Shown here piece after piece: positions 20,674 through 32,917 of a DNA stretch of 64,000 bases (its first letter is position 1; each line of letters opens with the position of its first letter). Origin of the DNA: Trachythela sp. YZ-2020 (taxonomy: Eukaryota; Cnidaria; Anthozoa; Malacalcyonacea; Clavulariidae); contig JADLSH010000212.1 of NCBI GenBank assembly GCA_016169945.1, positions 1,024,001 through 1,088,000 of the forward strand, in the 5' to 3' direction. A program made the translations under genes and the position numbers. The notes below the pieces were generated by a model, which was given only the letters and a program-made list of their open reading frames with translations, searched no databases and was not told the DNA's origin.

Positions 20674-23600
20674 CTTAAATTGATAACAACAATATATTAT
20701 TTTCCCATTATTTTAATGTTCTCCAGTTTAATATATTTAAATAAGTTTCATAGGAAATAGGAAACATGGCCATTCTTTGGTGTGAAGGTGCATGATGTAT
20801 AAATTGTCAGTTGACCTTAAATGGTGTATGGGCATTCTCTCATATAATATCATAGACATTCTTAACACTATAAGCACGTCAGAAAGTTTGTAACTTCAGT
20901 AGTAGGAGATAGAGCTCTTTTTGGAGTGCGGTTTCTGGGAATGGTCTTTTTCGGGAATTTCGTCCGATATGCCATATGTTGCTCGCCATGGTCATTCCAC
21001 CGTAAAAGAGTTGAGTATATAAATTATGTCCTAAATGAAATTAATTGAAACTCAGGTCGTAGGCGCGGCTGCTCGGCCGATAACTATACACTTATGTATT
21101 AACAAGACTCTGATGTTACCTTGTCGCATTCTTTCATCAACATTCCATCTCCATAAGCAATCCATTTATCTCCACGGACGTTGGTAACACGGAGACCAAA
21201 CTTGTTGTCTTCATCATGCATGTATTTTACAAGAAGATCTCCTATAAGACTAGGAGTGACGTTCATTGGTAACTCTACCCTCGGTGTTCTGAAGTGTTAA
21301 GCATAATTTAGTATTGCAAGCGTTACGTTTTTTCACTAGTTATTGTTTCTGTTAATATTGTTTTCTTTGTGGTGGTGATTCCTGCTCTCGACGTTGTTGT
21401 TTTTGGTTCTCGTTGTTGTTTTTTATGTTTTAAATGTTGTAGTCACGGTGTTGTTGGATTTTTAAAGTTGTTGTTCTTGTCGTTGCCATCGATATTGGTG
21501 TTGCTACTTCAAATGTTTGAATGTCGTTTTTGAATATCGTATTGTTATCCGTGTTGGGTAAAGTTTAGTATTTAGTCTATGTGATTGGAGCAAAAACATC
21601 CTACCTCATATGTCCACTGGCAAATGAATCAGTGAGAAAATGACAGGCAAACGCATCAATGGAGTAAGCGATATCAAGTAGCCTTTTCCCATCTTTACTT
21701 TTACTTCGACCTGATGAGGATATGCTTTGATGAATGTTATTTATATATTTATACCTTGATCTATCTGCCACGGGATGAACGGTTAAGAATCTCCTAAGTT
21801 TTCTCTTGTACGTCTTTGATGAGAGGCGTAGAAGAGAAAACGTAGGGGTTTCTGAACTTTCATCCGCTCGCAGATAGATCATGGCGTAAGCTACCAAACT
21901 TAAGCATACAGGGACCGCGGAGCCTGTTTAAAAGTGGAAGGGGGCTGCAAGATGCTGTATGTCGTATTTCAATTAAGTATTTCAATTTTAATGAGCGATT
22001 TTATATTTTTTCAGCAAAAAAATCCCCCTGGTCCCCCATCCCCTGCCCCCCCGCCTGCGCGTACATATCATATAATGTCATGTATCTTCATTTTCTCCTA
22101 TTAATCAATTTAAAAAGGCGCGATATACAAAACAGTATTGTAGCTAGCGGTATTTTCACTTCTTGCATAAAAAACACCGTATATGAATTTTAAGTCTCCA
22201 TAAATGCTTCTCAGGTCTCTCATCAAGTTTTCAGGCATATTAAAAAGAGTGAGATAAATGCAGTATCAAAAACACCTGTTTATTCAAATTTCGTGTAAAA
22301 AAACAATTTAAAATTGCGTGCTAATATTATGTTACTGTTGGTTTCATAGTTGTGCGAACAGCGAAAATGGTTGTCATGTGCTTTGTATATTGTATTGTAC
22401 ATTCTTTTGATTGCATATCTTTTGTGTGTGTGTGTGGGGGGGGGGGGGATGTTTGGTACCACCGAAGAGGGGTGCGCCTATATGGATTACATAGGTTCAT
22501 ATTCCTATTGGATATACGTCTACTTTGACCACAAATATATTGAAAAATACTGTCTGATTATTTGCCTATAAGAGCTGCTCTTATACATCCTGTGTAATGT
22601 TGTATACGATCGTTGCTATACCAAAAGCACGAATCGGATCTTGATGAACTTTTTAATGTTTTCCGTTCGTCCATGGTCTTTACTACACACATCCAAAACT
22701 GTTTCTTGCTCGTTTTGTTGAGGCTGCTTTCCAATTGTGCCTTTTCATTTCATTTCATATAAAACAATGTAAAAGCTACTAATGTTTTTTGAAACCGAAT
22801 TCAATAATTATTTTCTTATATATATATATTGCATTGTTATTAAACTCCTTCGATAAACAACGATTTATATTCTGTCGCACATAACAACGTTTAATTCTAA
22901 AACCTATCATATCAAAAAAACAAACTGAACGACAAAATACGAGAAACCTAATACATAAAGAATGTATTATGTACGCAAAAACTTTCAAAAAACATCGTCA
23001 TGTTTTTTTTTCTTGTGTTTATTCTTGTATGTAAAGCTGCCGCTCTCTACAAAAGTACGTACTGTGGGCTCAACCTACAGATAACTGAGTTATCCGCTTG
23101 CGTTCTTGCCATATTTAACAGTAAGAAACTAGCCAATAAGCAGACACGTAGTGACAACAATGTATAATAATTAATATTAAAATATGGCATTAAGTGAACT
23201 TACTCGCTTCCCGGGCTTTCTGAATTGCATATTCATGACCAACAACGTACGCTGTTTTAGCATGGGGTTGAAAGTGATCAAAATTTTTCGCACCAAGTTT
23301 TAACATATTGCCAGGAACGATTGGTATTCCAGCTAACCATTTTCCACCTGTCGCCTCATCCCATTCTTTTGCACTGTGGTGACATTTTCCAGGTTCCCCT
23401 GATTCTGGCATTTTGGTATCTTCATTGAGCATTTCTAGGAGTTTATCGAGTTGTTCCTTGAAAACAATTCAAGCATTTGAAATTTTTGTTATTTCTCATC
23501 CATCTGACATAATACGGGAAATGTTTTTGCTCGCTGCAGTTGTTTACGACAATGAATTCAATTCATGTGCGAATTATTTCATAACCCAACCTTTCGAAAC

Positions 23601-26600
23601 TTACGTACGTTTAGCGTCTACATCAGAGGTGATCTAATGCCGCAAGCGCCTCATTATAAAATCGATGAATGACGTCATCGATTACAAGCGCATGGCACAC
23701 AATCAGTTGCAATCATGGTTTGAATAGGGATGACGTTAGGATCCTCAGGTTTAGGTCGCCCACCAAAAGTAACACTTTGCTGTCCTCTATGATCTGTCCT
23801 CTATGAAACGGATCACATGGTGGAAGGCAGAGGCGACTCGACCACGTTTGTGTTAAACCGTGCCTAACTACCATACACAGACGTTATGTGTTGGAAACTC
23901 ATAGAAGTAGAGTTGTAGTTGGTTTCCTCTTTTGGTAAATTCGAGGTCTTCAGATTTTCTTGTTTTCCTACCTCATCTTTCACCTTATGGACCGTTCATT
24001 TTTTGTCTGGGTAGGGGGGTGGAATGTAGTGTGCGCATTATCATGGCCCACCCCTTAACAATCAACTTTCTATAAGTAATGATATTTTTCAGATGACCCG
24101 ACCCCCCTCTTTCTTAAAAGCTCGTATTTGTGGGCAAAAAGGTTTTGAATACTGTTACCATATTTTCAAGTTATACTTATAAACATATAGAACAAGTTGT
24201 GAACAAATATCTTGCTCCAGATGTGTCAGAATTTATTGAAGCAGCACTTGCAATGCTGAGCCCAATTGCATAGTCCTTCTGTTGGATCTTGTTTATCAAG
24301 GGGGATTCAGGGATGGATCAAATGGCCATTTCGTGCACTTTCAGGCTGATATTTATGCAAACAGAGCAATAAAGCATTGTATCGTGCCCCCCTTCCACTT
24401 ATCGGCCCACCTTTTAAGGATATTATTTTTTGGATGGCCTACCTTCTAATTCTAGGTCCCCTAGCTGTGCTGCGTGATCAGAAATTAATGCAGCCAGAAT
24501 CACTCTAGTGAGTCTTCAACAAGCGTCTGAGCTGCTTCTTCGCAATTCATCCTTCAGCTGCCAGGAAGGATAATTTCCCTTTATGGTGTACATAAATTTA
24601 CCATTTGCGCCTTTTGAGGGTCTCTCCCCGGGTATTCCGGTGTCGCTCCATCGTTTAAAATTAACTCATCCATCTTAACTGTGTTGTGTGATGCCGCAGA
24701 GTAAACCCAAGTAAACCCAAGAAGAAGCTCTCAGGTTTGTGCTGCATTTCTTTTAAATTATTAATCAGCTACATACTTGGCACACGCTACATTTAATAAC
24801 TTTTGAATAACTCAAACCTTATATTTTCCCTCGTTTGGAGTATCCGCCAAAGTCGAGTAAGCATTTTTGAATCTTTGTAGAGCACCAGGGTCAACCTGGC
24901 CTGGATTTAACAAAGGATTTGCAATGGGAGCATCCGGTATACCATAGTAGTCCCCTGCAAGAGCGATGACCTCACCAAATGTAAGACGTACCCCATTTGG
25001 AAGAGTAAGCAGTTTCTTTCCTATACGAATGACGATGTAAATCTAGCTATTTAGTGAGCATACAAAAATATATAGATATTCATAATGTCTGTATCGGATA
25101 TTCATAATGTCTGTATCGCTAGTTTAAACATGCATACTTGCAACTATTCTGACAGTTTTACCTGTGTGAATTACAGCAGACTTTGTGAGTTTTGTGGAGC
25201 CATACTTGGCCGCTTTTCAGATAATATATTATCTATAAAACATTGTCTTATGTATTGTTGCATGTTCTACTACTGTTATTTTGCCTTAAATTCTGACCTA
25301 AAGATTTTTGTCCCTGAGCCGGCGCGAAGCGCCGTGCGACGGTACTAATTCAGCTCGGATATTTACACCCGGGTGTGTGACGACATGGCGAAATGCAAAG
25401 TCGTCCGCATTATGCAATGGACGGTTTTCTACGTTACGCGCATGCGCAAACTGGTAACTACCAACCTCATGATTGGCTAAGAGAAATAATTTGTTTTTTA
25501 TGTGCACGTCACAAACTTAGCTGCCATTTTGCAAATTGTTTCGAAAAAGTTTTGTACTCGGGAGTCAGGACATACACAGACAAACAAAGGGTCTCAAACG
25601 AGATATATGAAAATTATTTAGAGGAGAATTATTAAAAGACCGAAGAAAGTCAAGATTTCGAAGTTTTAAAGCGTTTTAAACGCATAAGTGTCTATTTTTC
25701 ATAGTTGCTTTTACCGTATTGGCATGCAGTAGCTATATTATAGTTTGTGGATTTGAAAATGCGTAGGTCATCCTGTGTGGTCAATACAACACTGATTAAT
25801 CTTAAAAAGTATTTTAGTATTAATTCAAATACGTCATAGAATAAGAAACAACATATATTAAACCTCAAAAATTTCATTTCAAAAACAAGTGCGGAGAGAA
25901 GTATAAAAATACTGTTGAAAAAACAGTTGAAGTTTTATGAAAATTTCGAATTGATTTGTGAGACTTCTAAGGTTGAATTTTGCAGTAAACCAAAGCTAAA
26001 AAAGTACATAATAACATGCCTACTTTATATAGTTGTGCAATTGATAATTTCATAGTTAAAATTAACAAATCTTATCAATATTTTATAATTTTGTACAGAA
26101 TAAAAGAAATATATGTACAGTGTTGCGTGTTAGATAAAATTAAATAAAATCTTTGTTGTGTTCTGGAGATAGTCTCTGCTAGCGCTAGTGAAATTTATAT
26201 CAGCCATTTTATTTCGTTATATCTACTTTTACTGTCTGGCATAGCGATACTGTAAATCTTGACTTTATTTAACAATTAATATGAAAACCTTGTTCTACTG
26301 TGTGTGATATATATTTTTGTGATATTTACAAAAATATATTATTTTAACCCATTTGCTGGTAATGCGCCCAGATGCGCCCTACTTTAGTATTTTACTCTCT
26401 CTAACGCCAGTCGATTTTACTTGTCAGTGGTAAGGTACTGCCAGTTAATGCGTTAACAAAACTATCTGCGCGTTTCTCCTGTTCACCCATTAGCTGGCAA
26501 TGCGTCCAGATGCACCCCACATTAGTATTTTACTCTGTCTAATGCCAGACGATTTTACTTGTCATTGGTAGGGTACTGCCAGTTAATGGGTTAATTAAGA

Positions 26601-28370
26601 ATCTCTTATTCTTTACAAGTTACTGGTTGAATGAGGTGTATGTTTTTGTACAAAATGCGTGTAACTTACACAATTTAGGGACAATAGAATTGTAGAATAT
26701 TATTCCTTCATGACAACAGTGGGATCACCATAAGCAGATACATGTACGCTTAGCGTACCTATTTTTGCTTCTGTAGGTTACTGATCTTTCTGAATATAGT
26801 GCGGATAACTTAAAATTACAATACCTACTACTACTCTATATGACGGTCAGAGTTCCGTTCAAAATAGGCGTAATCTTCTGATATATAACTGATTGAATGG
26901 ACGAAGCAAAATACTGTAATTTGCAGATATGCGGAACCCAACAGGCTGCGAAAACAAAATTGTTTGTACCAGTCGACGAAGGCAGAAGTATTTCGCTACA
27001 GGAATAGCACACTTGACATTCAAACAAACTCAGACCCTATGTTAACACAGGCCCTATGTTAACATGAACCATATGTATTCATGTAAAAGTGGGGCGAAAG
27101 TGTGAGAAATAAGCAGGATGCAATAATCAGGAAGCAATTAGTATACGAAGGAGTAAATGCAAATGAAGTCTTTAGAACTCCTTGGGAATTTCAAATACGA
27201 ATTCAATTGTTGAGAAAAGATAAACCACGGCAATTCAAGCGAAGCACTTTCAGACTTCTGGCTCCATGCAAATGCAAAGCATGTTCCAAAGTGTGCAGTA
27301 CAATCAATACGTCAAGGACAAAGTGTATGTCCTAATTTTCATTTCTACAATCCCCGAGACATTCAGAATAGGCTTTAAGAGAGGAAAAATATAAAAAAAA
27401 TTGTGGCTTTGAAACAATGACAAAAATATTTGATCATTATAGAATATTTGAAATGGAAAGATTATGACAGTGTTATACTAAAAGTTTTGAGATAAAAATT
27501 AAATGAAAATTTCAACGTTTCGTCGACATGCATATGATCACGTTAAATTGACAGAGCAGAAAATTACCCTAGTTTGACATGGTCTAATATGGTCATTATT
27601 GATCCTGGTTGATTTTGTGTTATCCGAAAACGGAAATAGTTAAGCTGTGCTAGACAAATTTGATTTGGGTGCACATTTTGTCGATATCATACCAATATCT
27701 AATTGATCCCCTATCATTTCATGTTCACCAGTATCAAAGTAGCTAACCCAATGGTTAATTTTCTTGTGCCCAAAGGAGTCGAATCTATATCCCTAAAAAG
27801 GAAATAATTGACTAAATATATAATAACAATATAATCAAACGTTACACGGTCGTTTATGTTTAACAAAAGCTTCAGATGACTGAGGATTTAGAGAATGAAA
27901 ACCCAGTACATCGCACAATCTGGAAAAGTTTTTGAATTATAGAATACATGCATTATAATTCAGTTTCACAATTCTTTATTGAACACTCTCTCTCTAGCTG
28001 GGTAAATTTCTAAGATTTGCTAAACCTCTTGATGCAGTACGCGTTAAGTATTTGAGCTATGATGTCACTCTGCTTTGCCTCGCGTTTGAGAGTTCATATT
28101 TCATTCTCAGGTCTGTTTTATGACCTCACAAAATATACTTTTACATTCGGTAACCTGTAGACACAGTTACATCAACAATCGCCTCACAATCGATCCAGAA
28201 AGTAAAACTTTGCACTGGGAATAACAGGTTATATAGACAAGAAATATTTCTTATTTTATATCTTTATTCCTAGTGTAATAAATTGTGTACAATGATACAG
28301 TAAGTTGAAAATCAAATGTATTTAGAAACAAATTTACCTTTTGTGCTCGTCTATCTTTTGTATCTGCCAT
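20377..28370 (-). CDS. Gene B: zinc-dependent phospholipase C / S1-P1 nuclease-like protein, 7 exons, 386 aa
   Basis: The exons are 28370-28338, 27792-27693, 25020-24818, 23456-23204, 21710-21605, 21288-21120 and 20673-20377. Every exon has the same length as in gene A, with GT/AG borders and compatible phases. The metal-ligand pattern (D172/H186 and H220/D224/H230) is kept. Differences from gene A include V for A in exon 2, GEVIALAG and GIPDAP in exon 3, MLMKECDK for MLRKKCSK at the end of exon 6, and scattered conservative changes in exon 7. An intact frame in both copies argues that both are functional. The 3' flank is altered by the Mutator-like element, which may change polyadenylation. 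Confidence 0.82.
21120..21288 (-). CDS. Gene B exon 6
   Basis: Acceptor CTTCAG, donor AAG/GTAACA. MHDEDNKFGL and GDKWIAYGDG are unchanged from gene A. The split Arg codon is AGA here and AGG in gene A. Confidence 0.85.
21605..21710 (-). CDS. Gene B exon 5 (H-x3-D-x5-H motif)
   Basis: Acceptor CATCAG, donor GAG/GTAGGA. The frame happens to stay open upstream to 21897, but the conserved acceptor and the phase match with exon 4 place the exon start at 21710. Confidence 0.87.
22424..22449. repeat. Short (TG)n plus G-run, unit B allele
   Basis: Counterpart of 6280-6345 but much shorter. Confidence 0.8.
23204..23456 (-). CDS. Gene B exon 4
   Basis: Acceptor TTTTCAAG, donor CGA/GTAAGT. The only residue change from gene A that I see is LAGLPIV to LAGIPIV, so this exon is the most conserved part of the pair. 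Confidence 0.87.
24818..25020 (-). CDS. Gene B exon 3
   Basis: Acceptor CGTATAG, donor AAG/GTTTGA. A TAG upstream of the acceptor (in the frame that is open in gene A) confirms that the exon cannot start earlier. The sequence FGEVIALAGDYYGIPDAPIA is closer to gene C than to gene A. Confidence 0.87.
25312..26130. repeat. Interspersed repeat X, copy 4 (unit B)
   Basis: It begins CCCTGAGCCGGCGCGAAGCG and matches copies 2 and 3 of unit A, but as one shorter block without the internal duplication. Confidence 0.65.
26344..26456. mobile_element. TTAACCCATTA-family MITE, first of a pair
   Basis: Ends TTAACCCATTTGCTGG and CCAGTTAATGCGTTAA. It occupies the same place as 13583-13693 in unit A. Confidence 0.7.
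26482..26594. mobile_element. TTAACCCATTA-family MITE, second of a pair
   Basis: Direct repeat of the preceding copy, 25 bp further on, with ends CACCCATTAGCTGGCAATGC and CCAGTTAATGGGTTAA. Unit A has one copy here, so this one arose in unit B or was lost from A. Confidence 0.7.
26595..27692. other. Gene B intron 2, conserved with unit A
   Basis: Two plus-strand open segments are shared with unit A: 26898-27006 (MDEAKYCNLQICGTQQAAKT...) matching 13998-14117, and 27102-27335. The first is open in both copies but ends in different stops, and I do not recognise either. They look like remains of a mobile-element gene. Confidence 0.35.
27693..27792 (-). CDS. Gene B exon 2 (EH motif exon)
   Basis: Acceptor CTTTTTAG, donor TTG/GTATGA. 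Identical in length to gene A exon 2, with one residue change (NHWVSYF for NHWASYF). Confidence 0.82.
28338..28370 (-). CDS. Gene B exon 1 (start codon exon)
   Basis: ATG at 28370-28368, MADTKDRRAQK, donor AAG/GTAAAT. It lies head-to-head with gene C exon 1, 4.5 kb away. Confidence 0.78.
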
Positions 28371-28795
28371 TTTGAAAGAAAGCCAACATTAAGCATGGGC
28401 TGCAGAATGATCAATTCCTTCCGAGTATATCTCACAAATAATGCCTAACATACAACAAACTGTGCTTTTGTATGGAAATGATATGATAAAATATGAAACA
28501 TTTTCTTCCTTCCTGTAATTATATAATTTAATAATTTACTTTTAGGAAGTTTTAATATTCAGTATACTGAAAAAGAGTGAGTTTGTTTGACTGCACTTTT
28601 AATTAACTGTATAGCATAGAAAATTGGCAATATTATTCAGTCTATAACTGTACACAAACATTTTACTGAGAGGTCCATATTATGGAACATGTTATATACG
28701 ATTTCGTCTTGTCATAAGAAAGTAATATTATAGGCTGCTAATGACTAATGTTATGCAATGACGTAAATGCAAAATATATAATTATCTTTATGTTC

Positions 28796-29349
28796 CAGTG
28801 GCGTGCTGGCTTGTGTTCGCCAGGGGAGGCAAGCTGCAAATTTGGCGCCCCCTTGTAATTTGTGTATGGTTGAGCGTCGTAGACGCGAGACCTCTAGGGG
28901 TCCGGGGGCATGTCCCCCCCCGGAAAATTTTGAAATTTAGAGTCCCTGAAATGCCAGGAGGGATTTGACGGAATTCTGAGAATTACAAACATCGTAAAAA
29001 TAAAAATGCGCAAGAAACAACACATTCAAGAGTTTGAATAAATATATAATTCATAGAAGGACTTAGCTTAGTTTTTTTCTTAAATTAAACAAAGAAAAAT
29101 AGACGCGGCGAACATTCATGAAGTAGACGGCGAACTTACCAGTGATCGTAAGCCAAATCACTTCACATTTCACAATTAACAATTTACATCCTTTGAGATA
29201 TTACAGACTGGACAGTAATGCTTGTAGTTGTAGGTAGGCTTTTGTGTGATTTTGTGCAATTTCGGCGCCCCATTTATGTTTTGGCGCCCCCTAAAAAACT
29301 TCGCTGGGGGGGCCATGGCCCCCCGGCCCCCCCTGCCAGCACGCCACTG
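28796..29349. mobile_element. Non-autonomous hAT element, 554 bp
   Basis: The termini CAGTGGCGTGCTGGC and GCCAGCACGCCACTG are inverted. The 8 bp TTATGTTC is duplicated at 28788-28795 and 29350-29357. CAGTGGCG ends with 8 bp duplications are typical of hAT elements. Unit A holds the single-copy empty site. No transposase frame. Confidence 0.93.
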
Positions 29350-29835
29350 TTATGTTCACTTATACACAAAGTACGATTTAAATTGAAACCTTAATTATAC
29401 TATACCTATTTCTAAGCTTTAGTGAAGGAAAATAGTGAACGCGCGTATATGTTTATTCAGGCTAATATTTTTCAATGTGTATATAAAAAGTCTGTATTTA
29501 TATTCGAACCACCGAAATTGTATACATGCGTGCAGCAATATTTAGATGAATGGTAATTAAATGAGGGGGTGTAGGTATGATAAATGTTGAGGTAATTTGA
29601 AACACCTACTTGGAGAAGAATGTATTTATTTCCAACATTATTTTGTACCATTTCATCAGATAAAATGTAAAGAAAAATAGAAAATTTATGTTTTAACATT
29701 GTCCTGGAGACCGTACAGTAGATATACGCAAATTGAGTAACCTATGAAAAGTTCTAAACATAAATGTGCCTAAAAATAAATGTGTGCATGCAATAACTTC
29801 GTTCTTCCCTGCCGTACATGTATTTATTATATGGC

Positions 29836-30592
29836 AAGTGCTTGTTTTGGTGAATCTCGCAATCTGATTGGTCGCTGACGAGGCAGGATTTTCCCGTATT
29901 GCCCACGGGCAATACGGTATTCTTATTGCCCTACGACGACTTGAACACATTTCAAACCAATAAAAGCATAAAAAAATCCTTAAAAATAATTTAAAACAAT
30001 GTAAAATAAACGGAAAATACGGAAAAGGGATAACTACAAGGGATAAGATAAAGTCGAAATATTAAGGTAAATTTTACGATTTTTTTTAACTAAAACAGTC
30101 AAGAATATTTTTGTTTTTTCGAACATGCAAAGTTGTTTTTGTCCTTGATCCGATAGCTCAATATCACTATATTTTCCATTAATTTTATATTTTATTCTAT
30201 AAATGGTACTGTAGTCTGTAGAGTAGTTTTACTAAGCTAAGATTAGATAAATTTGTAAAAAACTAAGACAAATTCGTATCATTGAAATTATTTTGACATT
30301 TGAAAATGACCGGCTTTGAGTTTCGGATTTTGTACTTTGCCCTCGCGTGACCAATTTTTGGCAAAATGAATTGTTTTTTGTTGTCTGAAATGCCATATAA
30401 TAAACAACTTACTAACTTCGACTGTTCGGTCTGTACGGTAAAATATCAAGCCTCGGTCTTGCTGTATTGACCTCGCTATCGCTCGGTCAATACAGCAAAA
30501 CCTCAGCTTGATATTTTACGGTACAGACCTCACGCTCAGTTAGTAAGCAGTTAATATTATACATTTTAATTTCTGTGTGCACGTGTTCTTTT
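29836..30592. mobile_element. Unit-B-specific insert with palindromes
   Basis: It is absent from unit A between 16343 and 16350. It contains CGTATTGCCCACGGGCAATACG near 29899 and a large hairpin at 30410-30550, whose arms contain TACGGTAAAATATCAAGC and its inverse around GACCTCGCTATCGCTCGGTC. Probably one or two foldback elements; the exact ends are unclear. Confidence 0.5.
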
Positions 30593-30780
30593 CTTCTACA
30601 TTTTATGCATTATTTACAAGCGGGTCCAAAATTCCACGTATGAAAACTAATATATTATTTTCCATAATAGAACAAATTAAATGCATTATTTCTATGTATT
30701 AAATGCATTATTTTCAATTACAAGAGTTAAACATGTCTACACCACTATCCAATATCATATATTTAAATTAAAGCTTTATT

Positions 30781-32884
30781 AAACAATTAAATTAAACAAT
30801 ATTGAAATAATCTTAGAATCTGATCGTATAGAGCTGAGTCTATTTCGACAATAATTGATCGCAGTTCTATTTGTTAAACAAATCAAATATATTTTCACTG
30901 TTAAATGGTAAATTTGGATTCCCTGACTTCGAACATGCACTTACAGTACCTTCGTGTAAGAGTGATCTCAAATCATTATATCAGTTTGTCATGTAAACTT
31001 TAGTCTTAGAATATTCAATTTGTTATACAATTTTCTTTCTCGTTCTTTGCTGCGTAGGAGGTTATTAATTTCTCTTTAGCTGTGATATTCTCCCAGTGAT
31101 TCACTGTAAGTTGTCTGCATGCGTAATATGGTATCCAAATGGTACTATTCCATTAAAATTGGAAGAATGCACCACAGAATGGAATTTGGTTCTATTTAAC
31201 ATTTGTGTGGACTTGCATGACTATAGAACGGAGTTCTTTCAGTACTGTAACTATTCATACATTAGGCGGAAATCATAGTTTAAGTGAATATAGTTTCACC
31301 ATGCAGGCTTTTAATTCCAAAATCTTAATACATGCAGAAATTATAAAAATGATTTCTTAGTTTAAGAATGAACAGTCAAGAAAAAATATAAGTTCAATAA
31401 TTATAGTCATTTCTACTCAAGTTGACTAAATCTTCATAATTATCTAATCTACACTTATATAAGCATTGAAAACATTGTTTTGAAGCCTATATGTATATAG
31501 TGGGCGTCTGACTATCAAAGAGTAGGCAATAACACTATTTATAAAAGTATTTTGCATTTACGTCTTTACATAGTTGGGATCTCAGTTTATGGCAAAATTC
31601 GACGTAGTTAATGCATATTTTGCACTTTGAGATCTGCCTTTGGAGAACATCTATTTACAATTTTATTCAGATCTTGTAAAACAATTTTGTACAGTCAAAC
31701 TTCCTAAAGGGTATATTTAGAAGAAGATAATTTAATTACAGGATGAAAATTCCTGAAATATTTCGGAACAAAGAGTTTTTAACAATTTCGTTTGAATCCG
31801 TAAGTTCTGATCACGATATTTTCCCGTATATACATAAAGGATACACGAGGCAATCTTTGCCGCAACATGCAATGCAATTTCGGACACGGAGCGATATTAT
31901 TTAAAATTCGCAGAGCAGTTCGTTCAAAAAAATTGATACAAAAACTGCCCTAGAATGCTGTAAACAATGGCCTTTGTGATGTACAAGAACAGAGCTTCTC
32001 TTGTGTTCAAAAATGTCGTACAAATGTTGTCAACATTTTCTTGCTAAACATGCTCAGAAAGCACCAAAGAAATAAATGGGCGCGCGCATGATCATTGTTT
32101 TCCTGTGCGTATATATCTACTTCAAACATCAGTATGGCTCTATGGGGAAATTGCTCTGGAAGGTGCGACGAAAATTGAGCCCTGCAAAATTGTTTAGAAA
32201 CGTGTATTGCACTGATAAGTATATATTATATCTGGCCGCTTACGGATCGAAAGATTTAGAGCATGAATAATATGTTCGATTGACGTACGGGCATTCTAAA
32301 TTCGGGGTCGTTTTTGAGCAAGGACACGCACAATAGATATCTCTTGACTTTCGATCGAAATATGTTCTGTCGTATTTCTTTACTGACAAAACTAAGTATT
32401 TGCACTGATATTATTTCACAGTACTGATATACGTACTAATTCTACTGTCATGTATATAACTTAAACGAAATTCAGTATTCAGAATATGTAAGAATGACGT
32501 GACATCTTGTGTCAAGATGAAATGGAACATATGTTGCATAATATATACATATCAGACCAATGTTAGTATATTCTTAGACATGTAGTGTAAGAACACTAAA
32601 TCTAAGAACTGCCATTAAGAGTGTAGCTTTCCAAATCTATTTTAGTATAATTATTCAAAAACTTCCCAGAAGTAAACAATTAAAATATAGTTACAGGAAG
32701 GATGAAAATTCCTATCAATTTAAGGAACAAAGAATCTTTATTAGTGTCCTTTTAAAATGGGAAGTTATGAACAGGCCTATTTCTATACATAAGTACATGT
32801 TTACAGCAAGTAAGTCATTATTTGTTTGATATTGTCAGCAGGAATTCATCTTCAGCTCATGCTTGAGGCTGAGTTTCTTTCAAA
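30781..32884. other. Between the duplication and gene C; probable gene C 5' region
   Basis: A block with GGATGAAAATTCCT and GGAACAAAGA occurs at 31740 and again at 32697, so part of this region is duplicated. 32840-32884 resembles the sequence just upstream of the start codons of genes A and B (AGCATG or TCATGC, then TTTCTTTCAAAATGG). A 60-codon plus frame at 31096 is not convincing. Confidence 0.4.
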
Positions 32885-32917
32885 ATGGTAGATACAAATG
32901 ATCGACGAGTACCAAAG
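32885..32917 (+). CDS. Gene C exon 1 (start codon exon)
   Basis: ATG at 32885 in CAAAATGG, MVDTNDRRVPK, donor AAG/GTAAAT. Seven of eleven residues match genes A and B. Confidence 0.72.

Larger units (their letters stand above)
16919..30780. repeat. Tandem duplication unit B (contains gene B)
   Basis: Head-to-tail copy of unit A. It carries four notable additions: the Mutator-like element at 17201-20301, an extra MITE copy at 26344-26594, the hAT element at 28796-29349, and a roughly 750 bp insert at 29836-30592. It lacks repeat X copies 1 to 3 in their unit A form and the mariner MITE. Confidence 0.9.

Noticed and set aside
21711..21897. Upstream extension of gene B exon 5, open to a Met at 21897
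   Set aside because: The acceptor CATCAG at 21716-21711 gives the right phase with exon 4 and is shared with gene A, whose sequence upstream is different.
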